Shown: in pieces, positions 54,301 to 64,000 of the stretch
Layout of the letters: each line of letters begins with the position of its first letter
Position numbering within the stretch: position 1 is the stretch's first letter
Assembly: GCF_910592395.1 (NCBI RefSeq)
Contig: NC_088309.1
Location: forward strand, 19,284,599 to 19,348,598
Length of the DNA stretch: 64,000 bases
Direction of reading: 5' to 3'
DNA from: Lineus longissimus
Taxonomy: Eukaryota > Nemertea > Pilidiophora > Heteronemertea > Lineidae
Program-made: the position numbers and the translations under genes
The notes under the pieces: model-generated
The model's database searches: none
What the model saw: the letters and a program-made list of their open reading frames with translations, nothing else
What the model was told of the DNA's origin: nothing

Positions 54301-56718
54301 TGTATGTGATTAGTTGCTCAATCTATTAAACCTCCCCATTCAATTTGCTAGTCCAAGTTTTAATCACTCATCCATCAACAAGTGAGTAATTCCGCATCTG
54401 AATTTTCAAGGAGATATGTAACATCTTAAGTTGTGAAAGCTGATTAATTGATATTGTTTTCTTTAATTGAACAAACAGAAAGTAGAATATGCATGTGTCT
54501 TCCTTCAATTAAGTATAATTATCGGGCCCTACAATGCGTTTAGATTTGGTGACTTGTTTTATGTGGGGCCTATAGTGGACTCGTGATGTATTGCAATGGT
54601 TCCTTGTGTTGCAACACCTGCATGTGTCTGATGGGTCCGTCTTATGCAAGCGTCCATTATGCCCCACTGGTAATTACTGGACGACTGTCAAATGTGCTTT
54701 TGGTGAGACCCTTTCAACTAGAATAATTAGGCAGGGAGGTATTTAGTACTTGGGTATATATGGACCTACTGTATAATCAAGACGTATCACCATATATGTA
54801 CGTTTTGTCGAAACACAAATACTGCAGACATGGATGGATAAGTCTTCCTGAAAAAAATGTTTTAAATGCTTCTAAATGGTGTTTGTGCGTCCACAGTACA
54901 CTACATGCTCCAAGAATACAAGGTCCATTGCCTCTAGAAGAAACATTAGGAGATATACATTTATTATCGCCATTCCTGTTGTGGCGTCCTGCCGAATATC
55001 GTCCTAGTTTCATTTGAAATAACATCATGATGTAAATGGTAATAATTCGAACGGCATGGCGGTCATGTGTCTTCTGAAATTCTACATTTCAATCATTGTA
55101 AAATATGGTCACTTTGCTGAAAATTCGTTTTCCGCTTTCTGTGTTCTTGAATACTAGTATGCCTACAGAGGGCTAACCAACTCCCGTGAATCTTCAGTAT
55201 TTAAAGATCATGGTTTATAAACTTGAATTATGTGTCATCCTGCCCACCTTTTTCCCAACCTATCATCGAGGAAGTCCTCATTTCTCGGAAAATCGTCTTT
55301 TCTTTGCCTGTTTATGTAAAACCTTAATTCAGGTATTGTCCTAACCTATTTTTGATATAGTTGCATTTATATCATAATGCGACTATACTGCGACTTGACC
55401 TGGTCCCTTTCTTACTCCATTATGTCCCAGTAGGTCTGCATATTTTTTAATACTTCTTTCTTTCCTCATCACAAAATGAGGAGCTAAATACAGTTGTTCT
55501 GGGTAGGAGCTACATGTACATCGTGTAGCAACCCACTTGTAAATGCGATGTAGCTGTTCACCATTTGGATTGATGATAGGTATAATTAGGCCTAAAGAGG
55601 CCTTTCAGTTTAATTCTAAATCTTGTGGGCATAAATTGGCCAAATTCTAATGGGTTTTAAAGGGGCAACATGACAAAGGTAATGCGACAAAGTTGGAATT
55701 GGTTCACTTCAAATGAATTTAGCGTCAGGCTAATGCTGTCACTGGACTATCTGATGGTCACAGATTTAGGTATACAAGAGCCCTCCAACTTTGTAATGGG
55801 GGGGGGTCCATATAGTTATGTAAAAGTCGGCTCTTAAGCGTGCTTATACTGTGTTGGCTTTCATGATGCAAAACTCTATAGTAACATCATCCAAGTGCAG
55901 AGCAAACGCTGAAGAAGAAGAACTCACCCTATGAGTAGGCCTGTTCTGTGGAAAAAATTTATAAAAATGAAAGTTGAAAACTTGAGAGTGAAGGACGTCT
56001 TTGATGTTCCTTGGTTAATTGATATATCATTAAAGGAAGTGGCCAATATAAGCAATTCATATGTCTGCGGTTAAAATGATTGTGATTGTCATTTGAATTA
56101 AAAGCGTCAATGTCATCTAAATCTTTTTAAAAATCGAGTATGAAGAGGTTTGACACACTGATCTATTAAATAATTTGTCTGTGTTCTAAACATGCTTTTT
56201 GGTCGGTCTCCGTAATTGCAATGTTATGCTGTCTGAAAATGTTTTGCATCGCTCAAATCTGACCTTACCAATTTTATACCAGTCCCTGACACTTTGATTG
56301 AAAGACTTGGTGTTGGTGGATCAGATTTGAGAGCTTTCCAGTCCATTCCTGTTTGCTATGATGTTCACTTCTTGGCACATCACTATATAATTTCCAGTAT
56401 GTCTTGTGGAAAATGACCACCCACGTCGGACTTGATCACCAGTTTCTTACCACATAAACCATTGATCAGGGTGAAATCATTGGTTTCTCTTGGTAAGGGA
56501 TGACACATGTCTGCTGTTAGGAAAAGTATTGACAAGGGATGCCACGATACTTGGCATGTGATTCAAATGATGATTTGAAGCAATTCATGGCATGCTGTTT
56601 TCTATACTAAATGGTCTTTAGTGTACACTGGAACGATTGTTGAATTGGCGCTGTACTCATTGCACCTGTTTAAAGTATGGTTGTGCAATATGATAGGTTT
56701 TCATGTTCGTCTGGTTAA
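51301..56718. other. Gene desert, unassigned
   Basis: No gene found. A nine-base poly-G run lies near 55798. The 67-codon plus frame at 52581-52784 and the overlapping opposite frames at 54760-55028 have no recognisable content. Confidence 0.5.
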
Positions 56719-56817
56719 ATGCTCAGAGAGGGAGTTCCTCAGGGAGGAGTTATCTCACCAGCCTTATTCATTGTCTTTGTTGACAATCTATGTGAATGTG
56801 TACCAGCATATCGTTGA
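56719..56817 (+). pseudogene. LINE reverse-transcriptase fragment, broken
   Basis: One frame, bounded by TAA at 56716 and TGA at 56815, reads LREGVPQGGVISPALFIVFV followed by DNLCECVPAYR. GVPQGG(V)xSPxLF is the hallmark palm motif of non-LTR reverse transcriptases (CR1/Jockey/RTE-like), with the usual (N/D)DL-type block after it. The next expected block (YADD) is not found in the same frame, and the upstream frame is stopped, so this is a dead fossil of a retrotransposon insertion. Its limits beyond the open frame are unknown. Confidence 0.75.
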
Positions 56818-57315
56818 CGTGCATTACCATTTACAAAATATATAGTAAGAGTCATGTCTAAAGGTAGATTGCAAGTATTCTGATACATTCCTGGACCAGG
56901 ATCAAGGCAGGAACTTCCAAGTGATCTTAGAAACAAGATTACACAAAAAGTTTTTAGTAATGGCCAGGGCTGATTTATGCAGCTCCTCCCGTATGACGAT
57001 GTTTACAATCTCTGCCAGACATGTTGCATCGTTCGCCTCTGTTTTGTTAAGACTGTCACCCTTACCTTCACGTAGCTATAAGCAAAATATGGGCTAGCAG
57101 TGGCTAGGCAACGAAATGAAACCTTGCAATGCCCTCAGCAGACAGAAACTATGATATCTGTCAGTGGCATGTTGGCATGTTCCCTGTTGATTACCAATGA
57201 TTTCACTTAACATGCCTTCCCTTAGCTCCGCTACTCACCTAGCTCAACCAACTGTGAACTTCACAGGAATGCACAATGAGACATCAGGGTATACCTATTC
57301 TTTACCTTGTTGGAA

Positions 57316-57575
57316 GATACCAGTGACAGCGGGAAGCAGAGCAGTTTATGATACAGTAGCAGTTAGTGATATTTTGGACGTTTCTTTTGACTCTGGTCCA
57401 AAATTGTTTTAAGTTGATGCAAGCAGGACTTGGCTTATGCATGATATTATATGTATTGTCTGTGCCTTCTATTGCTAGTGGAAAGGCCAATGTGATACCA
57501 GTGAAGGTGCCAGGCAATGTGGTTTCTGATATAGTAGCTGTTAGTATTTGCAGAAAGGTCTTTGACTCCCGTCAA
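57316..57575 (+). repeat. Diverged direct duplication, offset about 177 bp
   Basis: GATACCAGTGACAGCGGGAA at 57316 and GATACCAGTGAAGGTGCCAG at 57493 begin two roughly 85-bp segments. Both continue with GATA(C/T)AGTAGC(A/T)GTTAGT and later TTTGACTC(T/C)(G/C)GTC. Short plus-strand frames cover both copies, but I see no known protein. Confidence 0.7.
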
Positions 57576-58302
57576 GATACTGCTACAGTTGCTACATTTT
57601 ACTTAGAACGCAAACACTATGAACTCTGATTCGTTGTCTATGGAGCTGAGAAGAGAACAGTCTGTACTTTAAGAAGGCAGTAACCCAGAAGTGTCTATAT
57701 ATAAATCATTTTGCAATCTATGAACTTAATTATTATCATGCATTCCCATTACAAGAATCATTGAACTCTTCCGTTTTGCATCTTGGTTCTTTTGTGAAGT
57801 GTACTCGATGCAGATCAATTAGTAGATTATCTGTAATGTTGTAAACAAGTAGTATACTTTAGAATGAACACTGAATATTTTTGTTGGTTGTTACGAGTCT
57901 TTTTCACTCTTGGCCACAATATCTTAATAAGCGATCAGCGCTCAAGCTCGCCAGCTTTCCCATCTCATCTGTAGGAAGACCTCTTGAGGCGTACCATCCT
58001 TGTAATATGTTACATTTCAAGTACATTACTTCTGCCTTAGTGATTACCTCCTGTATGCTTTCACAATATGATTCAAATCTGTTAAATGAATTATGGCATA
58101 TTTCTATTTGTATATGGTGTATCTGTTGTGACCCTTTCTTCGGTTATTCAGCGGTAAGTACGAAATCGGTATCCCCCTGTTCTGGGATTGTCGCCAATAT
58201 TCACCACATTTGCTTGGGTTATCTTTCAATAAAGCATGTAGGGTGAAGCCTGCCCCCACAAGATTAGAGACCATGTGATTTTCTAATGACATCCTTGATG
58301 GT

Positions 58303-58319
58303 GGGGGGGGGGGGGGGGG
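58303..58319 (+). repeat. poly-G run, 17 bases
   Basis: Uninterrupted run of G. Confidence 0.95.
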
Positions 58320-59613
58320 TACAAGGATCTCATTGACCGCTGCCTCATTTATATCATTAGATATTGGGAATGGGATACAACTTAACTGGTTTATCAGTGC
58401 CTGTATGACCATGAAAGCTTCATGGTAGGACTTACCGTTACTTTCTTAAACTCGTTAAGCGACCCTCCTTTTGCCTTTGTTTTCTAATCAATCCAATAAC
58501 TTATGTTTAAATTTGTATTGGTAATTAGTCTTAGAGTAAGATTTGTTACCTGCTTTTCGGATTTTTTCCATCACATTTTGCCTTTGCCTATAATTCTATA
58601 AGCCATTGATCCAAGAAAATTATGTGTTCTATAGAGAGTCTTGAACCCCTGGAAGGCTTTAAAACATGGTCATGGATTATGAGATTGAAATCTTTATAAC
58701 TATTAGCCTGCCCAGGCCAAATAAGTTGACCCTAGGTCAACACAAACTGATATGGTTTTGCTTTTGCTGTCGTGAAGGAGTACAGCACTGTGCAAGTCCA
58801 TTTGGCATTGAGGGACAATTGCCAGCCTGGTCATGTCTACACATAATGCGTTGGTTGTGATTTCATGAAAACTGAAAGCTTGTATACATTTCATTGAAAA
58901 TATGATTATCATGCCCCAATACTTGCAAATGATTTCCGAAGATTTCATCATGTAAGTGGACTTAACATGATCAACAATGATGTAGTCTCAAGAAAAGTTA
59001 CCCTTTTTCAATGGTTTGACTGTGTCAGTCTGAACCTCATGGTAAAGAACACAGAGAACAGGAAACGATGTTTCAATGAACCAATACTATGAAATCATCT
59101 CGTGCCAAATCGCTATGCTGTTGGCTCTATCTTGTCTCGTGTAAAGGTTTTCACTTGTTTGTCAAACTTTTTATAACTGTGTTCTTTGACAATCATCTTG
59201 GTGTCTTTGGCCATTGTAGTCGGCCATGTAGCGTGTCGGTGTCATTGTCGGTCTCTCAATGTCTGGTGGACATCTGTGTCAAGCACTTTGTCTAAGGACG
59301 CACTGAAAAAGTTTGAACGCTGCTTTGACCAATCCTTGAAGTTAAAAAGTTGTGTTGGTGTAAGAAGAAGAGTATTTCATGAGTTGTGGCATTGGTGTTG
59401 TCACTAAAGTCATGGCAATCTTGGCATGACTTGGCATCCTGTGCTATTGGTGTCCAGACAACGCTGGAAAGGTTAACATTGGTGCTGACACTACTGGTCA
59501 CTATAGTCATGGCAATCTTGGTAAAATGATAAAGTAGTGCTGTTGTATGGTGGTGTTGACTTTCTTAAAGAAATGATGGCTTCTGGCATTTGTGGTGTGG
59601 TTGCCATCTCTTG

Positions 59614-60233
59614 AGGCCTTTTTACACGGTGCTGGTTCAAGACAACCCTCCTGAACCGTCACGAGGCGTGTTCGGTTCAGGACGGTTCATTTCGCTTTTA
59701 CACGGGGACGGTTCGACGATCTGGCCTCGATCCGGCTCCAGGCCGGTTCGTCACTAACATCGTCAATTGGTGGCGCTGATCAATCCTGCTGGCGGTGGAG
59801 CTACGAAAATATCACAACCTTCAACAAATAATACAAAATGGTTCACGATGGCGCCGGTGAGATGCAGAGTTTTTGCTTTGGTACACAGCATTTGTATGGA
59901 AAGAAAGCTCTTGCTCTCGATAAATTGAAGATTTCACAGCAGTTTCTTTCCGCGGAAAATTTCATGCCAGGAACACGGCAGCTATTCCCGCGAATGACGT
60001 CACGCGAGTACCGTGTGCAAACCGGCTCGGAGCCGGTTCGCTTTTACACGCATAAATAAACCCTCCTCCACCGGCCTACACCGGCCTGCACCGACCCGAG
60101 ACCGGCGATCGGAACCCGCCTCGGACCAGGAGGGTTCAGGACGGTAGGTTCGCTTTTACACGAGGGAAAATAAACCGGCTGGTACCTGAACTAGTCTCGA
60201 TCCGGCTTGAACCCGCACCGTGTAAAAACGCCT
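59614..60233. mobile_element. 620-bp non-autonomous DNA transposon with terminal inverted repeats
   Basis: The left end is AGGCCTTTTTACACGGTGC. The right end, read on the minus strand, is AGGCGTTTTTACACGGTGC; the inverted repeat continues with one mismatch into GGTTCAAG. TTG flanks both ends (59611-59613 and 60234-60236), a candidate 3-bp target duplication. Inside, TTCGCTTTTACACG occurs three times in the same orientation (59691-59704, 60037-60050, 60149-60162), with many GGTTC and CCGGC words. The element is strikingly GC-richer than its surroundings. A 73-codon plus frame (59838-60059) begins in an AAAATGG context, but I recognise no transposase. A 3-bp duplication is typical of PIF/Harbinger, which is the best guess. 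Confidence 0.85.
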
Positions 60234-62055
60234 TTGGTGCTGTTGGGTCCATTTATACAATTGTGGCATTTGTGTCCTTGTATTGAAGCTAGCTATCATT
60301 TAAAAAGCTTATATTCTGTGGCCTATGTAGATTTTAGCCTATACATACCGTCTATATATCAATATGGTATCAAGCCACTTTCACAGTATATCCCCATGGT
60401 CATTTTGTCTGAGACACAATGCGTCTGTGAGAAGATCGTCTGCCACCCTAAGTGTTTCCAAGAAGGAACTAAATCATGGCATTTAAAACTTTATTTAGAA
60501 ACGTGGGATGTCTCCTTTGTCGTCCTATTCATTCTATTGGATATCTCTAAATCTTTGTACTGTCATCAATTCAAGATATCGTCTTTGCGTTTATGTGTTT
60601 GAGTTTCTGAAAAGGTAGGTTTTTAAAATTCCATTGCTTCAATTATATATGCACTGTAAATATAAATTGGTCAAATGACCAATTCAATCGTCAACTGACC
60701 AATTAGTTTGATCTCCTTGATTTACCAAGATCTGTCAACTGACAATTTGACTTGGCCAACTCAGCCTATCTTTCAGAAACTCAAATTCATATATGCAAGA
60801 AAAGACATGTCACAATAATGTAAAACTTTGTTTTACAGCTCAACCTTGCTCTGGCTACCTTTGACAAGACTGGTCAAGACCAAATTTCAGTTTACTCAGT
60901 CATGACAAATTTTAGTTTTTAGTAACCCATTTACTCCTATGCCCATCAGTCATGTGGCCAAAGATGACCAATCTGACTCGTCAGGGGACCAACCTGGATT
61001 GTCAAAATATCACCATAATATTAAGTACTCAAAAACATGGAACTTTGGCTAGTCGTTGTAGAAGTTTCCAATGTTGTCTTTTTCAGTCATATTGTGCATT
61101 TGATTCCTCCACCATTCAGATGGTTGGTATTTCAATTGCTCTTCCCTCAATTTGATATTGGAAAGTGCAATTCAATTGTATTGTCAAGCATGTGTCAAGT
61201 GGTTGGTTATAGATTTTCCAAGCCATTATTTCCGGCACTAGAGTTGACATTATATTTAGAAAAATCAATGATAATGAAAATTCTGATATGAATATGTGGT
61301 CCCCTCGCATTGATCATTATATTTTAAAGATATTTTGATGCCTGATTTTGGGTTGTGGTTAATCACGTTCAGATCTGATGTCATTGCTTGTGGACAAGTG
61401 TGAGAGACACAAAGAGGCTATAGAAGCACCCTGTGGGTGGGTGAAAGCTATCTGATTGTTGAATTTATTGTGTGATGTTAGATTTCCTGAGGATTTCGTT
61501 AGAATATGCTCAGTTGATGAATATAGATAAAGCAGAGGTAGGCCTCTGAGGAGGCATATCCCTTGTTCTTCATAAACATTATATGAATTATTGATTCCTT
61601 AAAGCGTCTTTAACTAGACAGATGCATTTCACTAACCATACCTTGTGCCAGTTTCTGCCTATTACATGTTCTGGTTATTGATAGATCTGACATCAGTCTT
61701 TATATAAACACTTGCCTAGACCCAAAAACCAATATTTTAAATACATTACAGCATTAGTTCTGTTCTATGGAAGGTTGTCAGTGCAGACAACTATAATTTC
61801 ATTCTGGGAAGATCATCATTATGGTTGGAAGAGTGTGGTCATTTGCCAATCTAGCAAATACAGACGGGCAAATAGTAAAATTGATACGAACACGGAAGAG
61901 ATGCCAAAGCAAATGAACCGATCCCAAATCCAAGGTCTGCAGTGACAGGTTCATTCATTCTAAGTCCAGAAGTGAGTAAATATGGTCTTGATACAAATGG
62001 CTCTGTATTCAGTTTATTCAGAATGACATGAATGAGAGCAAAAGGAAAGTAATAG

Positions 62056-62067
62056 CCCCCCCCCCCC
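62056..62067 (+). repeat. poly-C run, 12 bases
   Basis: Uninterrupted run, about 110 bp from a poly-G run of similar length. Confidence 0.95.
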
Positions 62068-62176
62068 TTCATATGATATTTCTCCAATGTTGGGGTAATC
62101 CTGTTCATACATGGACAGAATCGTAGCTACCATTTTGGAGAGGGTATCGTTGGCTCTGATACCTGTCATCTTTTCA

Positions 62177-62189
62177 GGGGGGGGGGGGG
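62177..62189 (+). repeat. poly-G run, 13 bases
   Basis: Uninterrupted run; with the poly-C run at 62056 it makes a third C/G pair at short distance. Confidence 0.95.
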
Positions 62190-64000
62190 CATGGCAACAC
62201 TTGAATCCTCACAGATACATTTGAAATAAAGGAATACTTTCGTAAATGTAATATAAAAGGTGTTGTCATCATTCTTACTTCATGTTACCAAAATTACCAT
62301 TCTGACAGGGCAGTCAGACAGATGGTAATCAACAAGTCTGGTATGACAGCCTGTTTTTGACAACCTCCTATCAACATAGTGGGAGGCATCCTACTGTCAC
62401 GTGATGAGTGTTTTGGTCAAGAGGGGACACTTGATGAGACTAGAGGACCACCCACAGAACATGCAAATGACAGCCTGACCAAACTTACACTTATATTAAG
62501 TATATTTAGTGTGACCTGATGTGACTGCGAAATATATATCCTTTGTTAGCTAGGAACTGTGTTTGGATCCAGGATGCCCACGTTCCAGGCCTGTTGTCAG
62601 TGGTTATTTGGCTTCCAGACTTTTAGATTGCCAAAGCTCTATCAGATTTCTGCCGGGAGGGGACTGGCCATGACCAGATGATCAGAGACCATGAGAGACG
62701 GTGCCATAGCGGGTCACTTGTCTTTACTCTTGTTCTTTCCTAATGGCCAGAGAGGGAACCCAAGACGACAGCAGAATAGCAACACTTGGGGTGGTCACAT
62801 TCTGACCAGATTTGGGATGACGACAGGCCTGTTCACATCATGAAAAGGCAACGTATTCTGTACTAAAACAAAAATCGCTTTCTTTGACCATATGATCACA
62901 CTCTTATTTCAATAATTTAAGCATTTCAACTGAATATGGCCTGATTCCTGCCTGACCACGGGCGATCTATAGATATGTAGACTCTAGTAACAGGTGTCTG
63001 TTGCATAGCCATTGGCCTTACTATGATAGGCCTTTCGTTAATTTGCATGCCGCCATTATCCTCAACATGGTGGAAACAGTAATTGATAATCATAGTCGAT
63101 TAGTTTGATGGGATGTTAACTATCCCGTTAATATTGGCTGTGTCAACATTCAAGGAAATCGTGATGTAGATTACTGGTGGATGGTTGTTGAAGGAATTAT
63201 AAGAGTGATTTCAATTTCAAAATCATGAGAGGAAAATGAAAATGGAGATGTTTTCCTTGTTTTGTGAGGTTGGTTAATCTTGTTCATATCAATTTTGTGT
63301 TAAATATGCCGGATGTGATTTCCTGTCCGACCGTCCATGGACCCAATGTGAATAAACCACTATGTTTAATTGTACATGCAATGGCGATTGTGACCTTGTA
63401 GGTCAAGATGTGTCCAATCAGATGAGGTATCCCCTTGTGACCTGGATGTTGAAGGTTTGAAACCAATGCACTTGTAAAAGTTTATTCCATTGTACCTGGT
63501 TGGTTAGTGATAAGAAAGATTGGAGCAAAATACCATCATGAGCAAGAATGGAACTGAAATGTCTAAAAATCCTAAATTTGACTGGGTTTCTCTTGATAAT
63601 AGCAATGACAGTCTGAATGGATTTCACTTTCCTTCCCTCTGACACAGGATTGCCCTATAGTTGTAAAGAGCTGTACATGTACAAAACAAGACATCCCAAA
63701 CTATTGTTTTGGCTAAAAATGCTTTTGGCAGTTCTGAGCTACAATGTTTATCGTTTCTTCTTGCACAAAATGCAATTCAGCTAATCTAGTTTAGATTTTT
63801 ATCACATAAGATTCAAAGGTCCATATCCAAAGGTTTTATGTGAAGGAAGCTTTCTCTCATCCCCGATCTCCATCTGTAATCCCAGAAAGGATGGGAACAG
63901 CTTGAAGATTAAAATCTGTCAAAGGTCCAGAAATCATTCTGAAAATAAAGCATAATCTTGTTGATATTGGAATCCGTGTGTGTAGAGCAGCTTGCTTCTT

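Larger units (their letters stand above)
56818..59610. other. Gene desert, unassigned
   Basis: No gene found beyond the duplication and poly-G run listed. Around 59402 and 59500 the phrase AGTCATGGCAATCTTGG recurs, a minor duplicated segment with offset of about 100 bp. Confidence 0.5.
60237..64000. other. Gene desert, right end
   Basis: No gene found. Contains TGACCAAT/GTCAACTGACC words repeated near 60675-60760, a 12-base poly-C run (62056-62067), a 13-base poly-G run (62177-62189), and a coding-free block near 63030-63140 with an exact octamer ATTTGCAT (63041-63048) followed by GCCGCCATTATC and several ATTA cores. Confidence 0.5.

Noticed and set aside
57881-58246. 121-codon plus frame
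   Set aside because: Cys/Ile/Ser-rich with no motif; no splice context.
60207-60602. 131-codon plus frame
   Set aside because: Begins inside the right end of the DNA transposon and runs into unrelated flank, so it cannot be a natural gene.

Overview
This window is nuclear DNA from an invertebrate animal. The evidence is consistent: genes are split by short GT-AG introns, with AATAAA signals downstream of several stops. The proteins closely resemble animal metabolic enzymes. One of them, hexose-6-phosphate mutarotase of the YeaD/YMR099C type, is to my knowledge not a vertebrate gene. The AT-rich non-coding DNA carries abundant TAGGCCTA-like words, GAT/CAT microsatellites, long G or C homopolymers and dispersed repeats of kinds I associate with marine invertebrates (molluscs, brachiopods, echinoderms, hemichordates). 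I cannot assign a phylum from the sequence alone.

Layout. The left third (about 1.5-21 kb) is gene-rich. It holds the first two coding exons of a ubiquilin (minus, running off the left edge), a complete METTL6 tRNA methyltransferase (plus), a complete fructose-1,6-bisphosphatase (minus), a complete glucose-6-phosphate 1-epimerase (plus) and a complete sorbitol dehydrogenase (minus). The genes alternate head-to-head and tail-to-tail, so ubiquilin/METTL6 and FBP/mutarotase each share a divergent upstream region. I rebuilt all exon-intron borders by hand, and every complete reading frame closes in phase: 304, 339, 277 and 354 residues.

FBP, the mutarotase and sorbitol dehydrogenase all act on the hexose-phosphate/fructose/polyol pool: FBP makes fructose-6-phosphate, the mutarotase interconverts glucose-6-phosphate anomers, and SORD oxidises sorbitol to fructose. 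Their adjacency is a small metabolic neighbourhood. Whether it has regulatory meaning is inference.

The right two thirds (about 23-64 kb) is essentially a gene desert. I find one plausible unassigned first coding exon at its left border (minus, 23023-23170), a very weak first-exon candidate at 47564 and no convincing gene. It does contain repeats: copies of a TA-flanked miniature inverted-repeat element (four in the window, one of them here), a hairpin-led dispersed family that carries nuclear-receptor DR3 motifs, a 620-bp non-autonomous DNA transposon with good terminal inverted repeats, a degenerate tRNA-derived SINE candidate, a broken LINE reverse-transcriptase fragment, a decayed minisatellite built on a GGATTTACA core, and many poly-G/poly-C runs. 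Several coding-free stretches rich in homeodomain or POU-type words could be regulatory, but only cross-species alignment can show that.
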